A stretch of 54,545 nt of DNA from NCBI GenBank assembly GCA_016934215.1, contig JAFGTE010000020.1, forward strand, positions 1 through 54,545, in the 5' to 3' direction. The position numbers were made by a program, and so were the translations under genes. The notes under the pieces were generated by a model that searched no databases, was not told the origin of the DNA, and saw nothing but the letters and a program-made list of their open reading frames with translations. The first letter of the stretch is position 1. Every line of letters starts with the position of its first letter. Shown one piece after another: positions 17,718-24,513 of this stretch. The DNA comes from Candidatus Peregrinibacteria bacterium. Its GTDB lineage: Bacteria > Patescibacteriota > Gracilibacteria > UM-FILTER-43-11.

Positions 17718-18838
17718 GCATTAATCGCATTAATAATATATTGAGCCGTCTGGCCCCAGCTGAATTTTTTCACCTGTTCATAGCCTTTGTCGACTAAATG
17801 TTTGCAGTATTCCTGATTATCAAGGAGCTGGGTAATTCCATCGGCCATATCTACTGTATCATACGGATCCGCATAGTGGATGGCATCTACGCCAAGTTCC
17901 GGAATAGAACTGACGCGGGATGCCAGCACCGGCACTCCATTGGCCATGGCTTCGAGTATTGGTAAACCGAAGCCTTCGTAAAAAGAAGGGAACAAAAAGA
18001 GACGAGCCCCCTGCATAATGGTTACCAGATCTTCATCGGGAATATATTCCAGAAACTTCACCCGCCCCACCAGCTTAAGCTCTTTTACCTTCTGGAAGAT
18101 TTTTTTGTAGTACCAGCCTTTCTTGCCCGCAATCACAAAACGGTAACGCTGCTGGTTAAAAGGGCTGATCAGGCTGTAAGCCTCGAGAGCACCGATAACA
18201 TTTTTCCGTGGTTCCAGGGTTCCCGCCATCAAAATGTAGTCAGGGTCTAAGTTATAACGGCGCTGCGTTTCGATAATGCGATTGGCATCACGTCTTTTAA
18301 AGAAGGCGTCGCGCACCCCCGCATAAACGACAGTCACCTTTTCGGATAGTCTTAAATGCGGATAGCGCTCCACCAAATCCTTTTTAGTGTATTGACTGAC
18401 CGTAAAAATCCAGTAACTTTTCTGGACGGCTTTTCCAAGCGTAATTCGCTCAATCCAGGTCGCCTTTTTTTGATGCTTCGCCGGAGATTTAAACGCCACC
18501 AGATCGTGTACGACTAGCCCCACCTTGAGCTTCTTCGGATCATGTAAAAAGGGAACGATATAACTTTCTGTGGCAATAAAAGCATCGATTTTGTTTCTGA
18601 GCATTGATTGATAAAACCTCCAGTGCCAAAAAATTCCGCGAAGTAGTCCTTTGCCCCAGATATTCACCACATGTACGTTGGGCAGATGCTTGTAGGCATT
18701 CGGCCAGTCTTTATTGGTGTAAAGATAATATTCGTTCTCCCGATCGTTATTCAGAATGCTTTTAAGAACATTGGCGGTCCAGATGCCTTTTCCGCCCCGG
18801 TCACCATCAATCCCTCTGATGTCAAAAGCAATTTTCAT
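17714..18838 (-). CDS. Glycosyltransferase, GT4-like (GT-B fold)
   Basis: A retaining GT-B glycosyltransferase that moves a sugar from a nucleotide-sugar donor, probably in surface polysaccharide or glycolipid synthesis. The N-terminal acceptor domain starts MKIAFDIRGIDGDRGGKGIW. The C-terminal donor domain shows MAGTLEPRKNVIGALEAY and the E-x7-E region FPSFYEGFGLPILEAMANGV, followed by PVLASRVSSIPELG. Length (374) is typical. It is the first gene of the nadK-tyrS unit. No other sugar-pathway gene is nearby, so the product cannot be named. Confidence 0.93.
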   Translation of the reverse strand: MKIAFDIRGIDGDRGGKGIWTANVLKSILNNDRENEYYLYTNKDWPNAYKHLPNVHVVNIWGKGLLRGIFWHWRFYQSMLRNKIDAFIATESYIVPFLHDPKKLKVGLVVHDLVAFKSPAKHQKKATWIERITLGKAVQKSYWIFTVSQYTKKDLVERYPHLRLSEKVTVVYAGVRDAFFKRRDANRIIETQRRYNLDPDYILMAGTLEPRKNVIGALEAYSLISPFNQQRYRFVIAGKKGWYYKKIFQKVKELKLVGRVKFLEYIPDEDLVTIMQGARLFLFPSFYEGFGLPILEAMANGVPVLASRVSSIPELGVDAIHYADPYDTVDMADGITQLLDNQEYCKHLVDKGYEQVKKFSWGQTAQYIINAINA

Positions 18839-18842
18839 TTTC

Positions 18843-18908
18843 TCGCTAGTCCTAATCGTTAGTAGTTAGTCGTTAGTTCTTTAATTAATTAGGATTAGCA
18901 ACTAGCGA
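18843..18908. repeat. Imperfect inverted repeat between divergent genes
   Basis: TCGCTAGT followed by CCTAAT on the left is mirrored by ATTAGG and ACTAGCGA on the right, with TTAGT-rich DNA between. The arms could form a two-part stem in RNA from either strand, or the sequence could simply be repetitive spacer. It lies just upstream of the glycosyltransferase start. Confidence 0.5.
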
Positions 18909-18983
18909 CTAATTACTAAGAAATGATAGATAATGAATCACGATTGTGCTACAGTAGCTTACAGTAAAAACTAATAAAAAGCT

Positions 18984-19790
18984 ATGAATCTGCGTCGCAT
19001 AAAACACACCGTCTTGCGGCTCACCGCAGAAGAAAAAGTGATCGGAGTCGGAGCCTTAATGATGCTTATTGGAACCTTTATGCCCTGGTACAGCGTGGTC
19101 ATGAACTTCGATAATAAAAGCCTTTCTGAAACCGGCTTTTCAGGGGATCTGGGAGTTATCGGTTTTGTCATCTTTATCATGAGTTTAATCAGCTTACTCG
19201 TGCTGGTAGCCGAGAACATGCATTTACCCCTCCCTCAATTTGGTTATAAACGGGAACAAATTCTATTTCTCTTCCTGGGAGAAGCCTTCTTTCTGACCTT
19301 ACTGACCATGGCTATCTACACCAAGCGTTCCCTGGAATTTACGGAAGCAGGACTGCGTTTTGGCATCTATATAGTACTTTTAGGAGCCTTTTTTGGAGCC
19401 CTTTCCGCCTTCGCTTTGATTCAGAAGAAAAAGAAGAAAGAAGTGCAGGAATTCTTTGCTCACGAGCAGGAAGAGGAGGAGGCCGAGGAAGTATCTGAAC
19501 CCTCGGATGAAGAAATGCCGGAGCAAAAGCCGGAAGCTGAAATGATACAGACAGAACCGGAACCAATGTATTTTGAAGAAGACGCCGCCGTTATGGATGC
19601 CGTGGAAGAATCCGTCGAGACCCGGGTATCTGGTGAAATACCTGAAGAAGATACCATTGAAAATATAAGAGAAGACATAAAAGAAGAAAAAGGTCAAGGC
19701 GACTACTTTGCCCGTGAAGCCGGCGTGGAAAAGAAGGGGAAGCCAAAATCCAAGGGTTCCCTGTCTATGGGCTTTTATGATGATAAGTAA
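18984..19790 (+). CDS. Four-helix membrane protein with long acidic tail
   Basis: I do not recognise the family. About four hydrophobic segments occupy residues 20-150 (VIGVGALMMLIGTFMPWYSV; LGVIGFVIFIMSLISLLVLV; ILFLFLGEAFFLTLLTMAIY; FGIYIVLLGAFFGALSAFAL). They are followed by a Lys cluster (KKKKKE) and an acidic tail of more than 100 residues rich in Glu, Pro and Asp. The tail is expected in the cytoplasm after the positive cluster. The first helix with a PWY motif resembles small inner-membrane proteins of unknown function. It stands alone after a divergent gap and is followed by a zinc-ribbon gene. Confidence 0.85.
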   Translation: MNLRRIKHTVLRLTAEEKVIGVGALMMLIGTFMPWYSVVMNFDNKSLSETGFSGDLGVIGFVIFIMSLISLLVLVAENMHLPLPQFGYKREQILFLFLGEAFFLTLLTMAIYTKRSLEFTEAGLRFGIYIVLLGAFFGALSAFALIQKKKKKEVQEFFAHEQEEEEAEEVSEPSDEEMPEQKPEAEMIQTEPEPMYFEEDAAVMDAVEESVETRVSGEIPEEDTIENIREDIKEEKGQGDYFAREAGVEKKGKPKSKGSLSMGFYDDK

Positions 19791-19839
19791 GCTAAACCAC
19801 ATTTTCTATTTCAGCGAAACTCAAAAACAGTCCTATACC

Positions 19840-19867
19840 TTGCCAAGGCATAGTTTTCTAATAAAAT
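19840..19867 (+). promoter_or_regulatory. Candidate promoter of the zinc-ribbon gene
   Basis: TTGCCA at 19840-19845 and TAAAAT at 19862-19867 are 16 bases apart. RNA would start only a few bases before the ATG at 19877, giving a nearly leaderless message. The -35 box sits in a small palindrome, CCTTGCCAAGG. Confidence 0.4.
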
Positions 19868-19876
19868 AAACCTCCT

Positions 19877-20152
19877 ATGAACGAAAGGGAAGAACGTACC
19901 AAAGTTGAGCCGCATTGTCCCACGGATCGGGAATATGTAGATATCATTAAGGCAGACAGCAAGATTGATCCAAGCTTTATAACCGAAACGGGGCAACCTG
20001 CAAAAATTGTTTATTACTGCCGCGAATGTAAGAAAATTGTGGCACCGAAACGCATAGGAAAAAAACTCAGTTTCAAATGCGGTGAATGCAATAAAGAAAG
20101 TATCTCCTTTGGCACTGAAAATTCAATTGCCAGTTACTACAACATCAAATAA
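19877..20152 (+). CDS. Small zinc-ribbon protein
   Basis: The 91-residue protein has two Cys pairs spaced as C-x2-C (Cys48/Cys51 and Cys68/Cys71) in YYCRECKKIV and FKCGECNKES, separated by a basic strand region. This is a classic zinc ribbon. The N-terminal 45 residues are polar. It is probably a nucleic-acid or protein-binding accessory protein in the cytoplasm; the target is unknown. It has its own candidate promoter and no Shine-Dalgarno; the six bases before ATG read CCTCCT, the reverse of one. Confidence 0.75.
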   Translation: MNEREERTKVEPHCPTDREYVDIIKADSKIDPSFITETGQPAKIVYYCRECKKIVAPKRIGKKLSFKCGECNKESISFGTENSIASYYNIK

Positions 20153-20191
20153 AAAAATAAAAAAGCTTAATTTCCTTAACCTATATATAAA

Positions 20192-20788
20192 ATGAAAAAG
20201 CTTATTTTTGTTTTTGTTGCGCTATTTATGTTAGTTTTAGTCAGTGGCTGCGGTGCGCACCAAAACACCATTCGTTATGACAACGCAGATGATGGCACCG
20301 AAACAGAAGCGGCTGATGAAGAAATCGCTGAAACAGGAGAAGCAGATGAAACGTCAGAAGCCGGAACAAAATCCGAAGACAAAAAGACCGTCACTCCGAC
20401 CGGAAAGCTGGCTGTGACTTCTTTTGACGGAGCTTTCTTAAAAACGAATCTAAGTTACAATGTCGTGAAAGGTACCGTTTCATCCGATACCAGTAAAATC
20501 ACGATCAATAATTACAAACTGACCAAATATGTGCCGGGACAGACACAGTGGGACTATATCGCATCCACCAGGTTTAATACCCTAAAAGATGGCCTGAATA
20601 GCTATGTCCTTAAAACCTATAACAATGAAGGCGTTCAGACAGACTCCCTGATATTTTCTATCGACTATGAAGCACCTGTGATTCCTGAAGCGCTTCCCGG
20701 AGTCGGGGCCAGCCACTGGCTTGCTCTGATAGTCTCCCTGATGCTGACAGGAAGTTACGTCATATTCAGAAAGTATAAATGGTTATAA
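20192..20788 (+). CDS. Predicted lipoprotein with C-terminal membrane anchor and LPGVG motif
   Basis: The N-terminus is a lipoprotein signal: basic start, hydrophobic core and lipobox ending LVSGC with Cys20. A Glu/Thr-rich low-complexity region (about 28-65) follows, then a strand-rich domain (about 68-165). The C-terminus has LPGVG at 168-172, a hydrophobic helix at about 174-192 and a basic tail (RKYKWL), a layout like a sortase or other cell-wall sorting signal. Having both a lipid anchor and a C-terminal sorting-like anchor is unusual. A terminator hairpin follows, so it ends its transcription unit. Confidence 0.85.
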   Translation: MKKLIFVFVALFMLVLVSGCGAHQNTIRYDNADDGTETEAADEEIAETGEADETSEAGTKSEDKKTVTPTGKLAVTSFDGAFLKTNLSYNVVKGTVSSDTSKITINNYKLTKYVPGQTQWDYIASTRFNTLKDGLNSYVLKTYNNEGVQTDSLIFSIDYEAPVIPEALPGVGASHWLALIVSLMLTGSYVIFRKYKWL

Positions 20789-20826
20789 AAGACAATAAAA
20801 ATTTGTCTATAAAAGAATTTTGGCTT

Positions 20827-20861
20827 AAAAAAGGGACAAACTTAATGTATGTCCTTTTTTT
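20827..20861 (+). terminator. Intrinsic terminator after the lipoprotein gene
   Basis: An A-rich GGGACA arm pairs with TGTCC around an 11-base loop and is followed by seven Ts. The stem extends into A:T pairs. It separates the lipoprotein gene from the recA promoter. Confidence 0.75.
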
Positions 20862-20873
20862 CAAAGAATTGAA

Positions 20874-20902
20874 TTGACTGGTAAACATTTGTTCACTAGT
20901 AT
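20874..20902 (+). promoter_or_regulatory. recA promoter (TTGACT-17-TAGTAT)
   Basis: TTGACT at 20874-20879 and TAGTAT at 20897-20902 are 17 bases apart, about 33 bases before the recA ATG. A possible LexA operator fills the spacer. Confidence 0.6.
20883..20894 (+). promoter_or_regulatory. Candidate LexA (SOS) operator in the recA promoter
   Basis: AAACATTTGTTC matches the Gram-positive-type LexA half-site arrangement GAAC-N4-GTTC at seven of eight fixed bases. It lies between the -35 and -10 boxes of recA, where a repressor would block RNA polymerase. No lexA gene is in the window. Confidence 0.45.
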
Positions 20903-20934
20903 AGTGCTGTCTTTAAAAATTAAGTGAAAAAATC

Positions 20935-21963
20935 ATGGATAAAAAGAGTGATGCTATCAAAAATGCCCTGGCTCAGATTGAAAAGAATTTTGGTCAGGGA
21001 ACCATTATGAAACTTGGTGAACGGGCAAAAGTAAAAGTGGAAACTATTTCCACCGGTTCCATTTCACTCGACCGCGCTCTGGGCGGCGGCGTGCCTAAAG
21101 GGCGAATTATCGAAATTTATGGACCGGAAAGCTCCGGCAAAACCACTTTGGCCCTGCATGTCATCGCAGAAGCCCAGAAAAAAGGCGGAACCGCTGCTTT
21201 TATCGATGCTGAACACGCGCTGGATCCCGAATACGCTAAAAGAATCGGCGTAAGTACTGAAGAATTGCTCATTTCCCAGCCTGACAACGGAGAACAGGCA
21301 CTTGAAATCGTTGAAACACTAACCCGCTCCGGGGGAATTGACGTTATTGTGATCGATTCCGTTGCCGCCCTCACGCCCAAAGCGGAAATCGAAGGAATGA
21401 TGGGTGATTCTCACATGGGTCTTCAGGCCAGACTGATGAGTCAGGCACTCCGAAAACTCACTTCCATCATCAGTAAGACGGGAACCACCGTAATTTTCCT
21501 CAATCAGCTCCGTATGAAGATCGGCGTGATGTTCGGCAACCCTGAAACCACGACCGGAGGGAACGCTCTCAAATTCTATTCTTCAGTCCGTATGGATATT
21601 CGCGCCATCGACAAGATAAATGGCACCACGGATGATGGAAAAGAGATCACCGGACGCCGGGTACGTGTTAAAGTCATCAAAAATAAAATTGCTCCGCCTT
21701 TTAAACAAGCCGAATTCGATATTATGTTTAACGAAGGCATTTCGTCTGCCGGCGACCTGCTGGATACCGCTGTGGAACAGCAAATTGTAAACAAATCCGG
21801 CGCTTTCTACACCTTTAAAAATACCAAAATCGGTCAGGGACGTGAAAATGCCAAGGCTTTTTTGGCCCAGAATGAAAAAGTGATGAACGACATAAAATCA
21901 AGTCTGACCGTAAGAGATGTAAAAGTTGTAGAAGCCAAGAAGAAAGCTGAAATTTCAAGTTGA
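20935..21963 (+). CDS. recA: Recombinase RecA
   Basis: DNA strand-exchange ATPase for recombination and SOS signalling. Walker A is GPESSGKTT (63-71), with the Walker B region [11 protein letters not shown], and the DNA-binding loops [19 protein letters not shown] and [19 protein letters not shown] are intact. At 342 residues it is full length with a short C-terminus and no intein. It ends with TGA. It has its own promoter with a possible SOS box and is followed by dnaB after 33 bases. Confidence 0.98.
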   Translation: MDKKSDAIKNALAQIEKNFGQGTIMKLGERAKVKVETISTGSISLDRALGGGVPKGRIIEIYGPESSGKTTLALHVIAEAQKKGGTAAFIDAEHALDPEYAKRIGVSTEELLISQPDNGEQALEIVETLTRSGGIDVIVIDSVAALTPKAEIEGMMGDSHMGLQARLMSQALRKLTSIISKTGTTVIFLNQLRMKIGVMFGNPETTTGGNALKFYSSVRMDIRAIDKINGTTDDGKEITGRRVRVKVIKNKIAPPFKQAEFDIMFNEGISSAGDLLDTAVEQQIVNKSGAFYTFKNTKIGQGRENAKAFLAQNEKVMNDIKSSLTVRDVKVVEAKKKAEISS

Positions 21964-21988
21964 TCGACCTTTTCAAACGCGCTAGAAT
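21960..21988 (+). promoter_or_regulatory. Candidate dnaB promoter overlapping the recA stop
   Basis: TTGATC at 21960-21965 and TAGAAT at 21983-21988 are 17 bases apart. RNA would begin within a couple of bases of the dnaB ATG at 21997, implying a leaderless message. The -35 box overlaps the recA stop codon. Confidence 0.4.
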
Positions 21989-21996
21989 TAAGCCCC

Positions 21997-23367
21997 ATGA
22001 ATCAAATACCTAGCGCCATTCCGCCTCATAACAAAGAAGCAGAGCAGTCTGTTTTGGGTTCCGTGCTGATTGAAAAAGAAGCCATGATCAAAATTGTGGA
22101 TCTGCTGGAACCGGCGGATTTTTATCATGATACCCACAAACTGATTTATGAGGCTATGGTGGATCTCTATTCGCGTCATGACCCCATTGATCTGCTGACT
22201 CTGGCCAACCTGCTGGAAGAACGAAAGATACTGGATAAAGTGGGAGGACCGGCCTATTTAGCGGAACTCACTTCCAGTGTACCGACTGCCACCCATGTCT
22301 TTAAATATGCCCAAATCGTTAAGCACAAAGCTACCCTTCGGAAAATGATCCGCGTGGGGAATGTGATTACGGGTTGCGGTTACAACGAAGACGAAAGAAT
22401 CGAAAATCTGCTGGAAACCGCTGAAAAAGAGGTTTTTGGCATCACTCAGACCTTCTTGAAAGACCGTTTTATTCACATTCGTGAAATCCTGAACAAACGC
22501 TTTGAGGAATTTTCAGCTCTGCACATAGCAGATGAAAAAGACAAGGTAAAAGGTATTTCTACCGGCTACAAATCTCTCGACAATATATTGTCGGGTCTGC
22601 AGCCATCAGATCTTGTGATTGTGGCGGCCCGTCCCAGCATGGGAAAAACAGCGCTTTCTCTTTCAATGGTTCAAAAAATCGCCATCGAGGCCAGTAAAAA
22701 GTATACGGTAGGTATTTTTTCGCTGGAAATGTCCAAAGAACAGCTTGTCGACCGTATGTTCTGCAGCATTCTTGGCGTGGATTCCTGGAAGCTCCAGCAT
22801 GGTCGGCTAGACGATAAGGATTTTCAGAATATGGGCGCCGCCATGGACCTTCTGAATAACGCGCCGATCTATATCGATGATTCCGTAGGCATGTCCATTG
22901 CAGAACTGAAAGCCAAAGCCAGAAGGCTCCAGATGGAACACGGCCTGGATCTGATCATTGTTGACTACCTGCAGCTTATGTCTTCAGGAACAAACGCTTA
23001 TTCGGGCAACCGCGTTCAGGAAATATCGGAGATTTCAAGATCACTCAAATCCCTGGGGCGTGAACTTCATATTCCGATTGTGGCTCTTTCTCAACTATCC
23101 CGTGCCGTGGAAATGCGAAATCCCAAAATCCCTCAGCTTTCCGATCTGCGTGAATCCGGTTCTATTGAGCAAGACGCTGATGTTGTATTAATGCTTTACA
23201 GAAAAGACTATTACGAGGAAAATCTGACTGAAGATGAAATCGGAATCACTGAAGTTTACATACGCAAACACCGAAACGGTCCGGTTGGCAAGATTTCATT
23301 ACGCTTCGATAAGAGCCAAATGAGGTTCTACGATATCGACAAAAAGCACGCTTATCATGGCGAATAA
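21997..23367 (+). CDS. dnaB: Replicative DNA helicase DnaB
   Basis: Hexameric helicase that unwinds DNA at the replication fork. The N-terminal primase-interacting domain starts IPPHNKEAEQSVLGSVLIE. The C-terminal RecA-like motor has Walker A AARPSMGKTA (210-219), Walker B LDLIIVDYLQLM, and the RKHRNGPVGKISLRF end motif. Length 456 is normal and there is no intein. It lies between recA and mraY on the same strand. Confidence 0.97.
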   Translation: MNQIPSAIPPHNKEAEQSVLGSVLIEKEAMIKIVDLLEPADFYHDTHKLIYEAMVDLYSRHDPIDLLTLANLLEERKILDKVGGPAYLAELTSSVPTATHVFKYAQIVKHKATLRKMIRVGNVITGCGYNEDERIENLLETAEKEVFGITQTFLKDRFIHIREILNKRFEEFSALHIADEKDKVKGISTGYKSLDNILSGLQPSDLVIVAARPSMGKTALSLSMVQKIAIEASKKYTVGIFSLEMSKEQLVDRMFCSILGVDSWKLQHGRLDDKDFQNMGAAMDLLNNAPIYIDDSVGMSIAELKAKARRLQMEHGLDLIIVDYLQLMSSGTNAYSGNRVQEISEISRSLKSLGRELHIPIVALSQLSRAVEMRNPKIPQLSDLRESGSIEQDADVVLMLYRKDYYEENLTEDEIGITEVYIRKHRNGPVGKISLRFDKSQMRFYDIDKKHAYHGE

Positions 23368-23388
23368 AAGAAATTAATATCATTATAA

Positions 23389-24438
23389 GTGGAAATAGCC
23401 CCCGAACTCATACAAGTATTTGGCTGGTCAGCACTTACTTTTATACTGACCCTTCTGCTGACTCCGGTTTATTTGAAAGTGGCCAGAAAATTACATCTCG
23501 GCAAACAGATCAGGGAAAATGCCATGAGTGGTGAAAAAGCATTAATTTTTAATGAAATGCACGCCAAAAAAACAGGAACTCCCACCATGGGCGGCATTAT
23601 TATGTGGGGATCCGTACTGCTCATCATCCTCTTTTCCAGATTTCTTGCGCTCATTGGCATTATGGAACACTCGCTTTTGCAAAGAGGGCTGGTGTATCTG
23701 CCTCTTTTTACTTTGGTGGCTGTTGGACTGCTTGGTGCGGTCGATGATTGGTTCAATATCAAGGGGGTCGGTGCTCACAAAGGCATTAAAGCCCGCCCTA
23801 AAATGTTTTTTCTGTTACTTTTTGCCCTGGTCGGAGCCTGGTGGTTCTACTACAAACTGGGTTTTTCTCATATTCATATTCCTCGTATCGGAGATTTTCA
23901 GATTGGACTTTGGTACATCCCCCTTTTCATGCTGGTGATTGTCGCCACTGCCAACGCGGTGAATATCACAGATGGTTTAGACGGCCTGGCAGGCGGACTT
24001 TTAATCCTGGCATTTGCCGCTTTTGGGGTCATTGCCTTCGTCAAAGGACAGCTGATGCTGGCCATTTTCTGCGGTCTGATGATTGGCAGTCTGATGGCTT
24101 TTTTGTGGCACAACGTACCCCCGGCCCTATACTATATGGGTGATACGGGGTCACTGGCTTTTGGAGCCACTTTAGGGGTGATCGCCATGATGACCGATTC
24201 CATGGTCGTCCTGATCATCGTCGGCGCCATGTTTGTCATCGAAACGCTTTCGGTCATCATTCAGCTCACCAGTAAGAAATTCCTCAAAAGAAAGGTCTTT
24301 TTAGTGGCTCCCCTGCACCACCATTACGAGAAAAAAGGCTGGGGTGAAGCCAAAATCACCATGCGCTTCTGGATTCTGGGCGCCATGTGCGGAATCATCG
24401 GACTGATTGTAGGCCTGCTGGGAATGGGAATTAACTAG
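23389..24438 (+). CDS. mraY: Phospho-N-acetylmuramoyl-pentapeptide transferase
   Basis: An integral membrane enzyme that attaches the peptidoglycan precursor to undecaprenyl phosphate, forming lipid I. About ten hydrophobic segments are visible. Family motifs are GTPTMGGI, the catalytic Asp pair in AVDDWFNIKG (about 118), NITDGLDGLAGG (about 191-202) and the triple-His PLHHHYEKKGWGE (310-312). The start is GTG at 23389; no later Met precedes the conserved LGKQIRENA region, so GTG is well supported. It shows that the organism makes lipid-linked peptidoglycan. It is separated from the usual mur/fts cluster. Confidence 0.97.
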   Translation: MEIAPELIQVFGWSALTFILTLLLTPVYLKVARKLHLGKQIRENAMSGEKALIFNEMHAKKTGTPTMGGIIMWGSVLLIILFSRFLALIGIMEHSLLQRGLVYLPLFTLVAVGLLGAVDDWFNIKGVGAHKGIKARPKMFFLLLFALVGAWWFYYKLGFSHIHIPRIGDFQIGLWYIPLFMLVIVATANAVNITDGLDGLAGGLLILAFAAFGVIAFVKGQLMLAIFCGLMIGSLMAFLWHNVPPALYYMGDTGSLAFGATLGVIAMMTDSMVVLIIVGAMFVIETLSVIIQLTSKKFLKRKVFLVAPLHHHYEKKGWGEAKITMRFWILGAMCGIIGLIVGLLGMGIN

Positions 24439-24464
24439 AAATCTTTATTTTAAGCCATAAACCC

Positions 24465-24493
24465 TTGTTTTTAGGTTCATTTTTTGGTATAAT
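24465..24493 (+). promoter_or_regulatory. Promoter of the VirB4-like gene (TTGTTT-17-TATAAT, extended -10)
   Basis: TTGTTT at 24465-24470 and TATAAT at 24488-24493 are 17 bases apart, with TGG before the -10 box. The expected leader is about 14 bases. Confidence 0.65.
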
Positions 24494-24513
24494 ATAAGGA
24501 TTAAATAGTACCT

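Noticed and set aside
19871-19876. CCTCCT directly before the zinc-ribbon ATG as a ribosome signal
   Set aside because: It is the complement of a Shine-Dalgarno sequence, not one itself; probably chance.
20935-23367. Inteins in recA or dnaB
   Set aside because: Both proteins have normal length and uninterrupted motifs; nrdJ was checked likewise.
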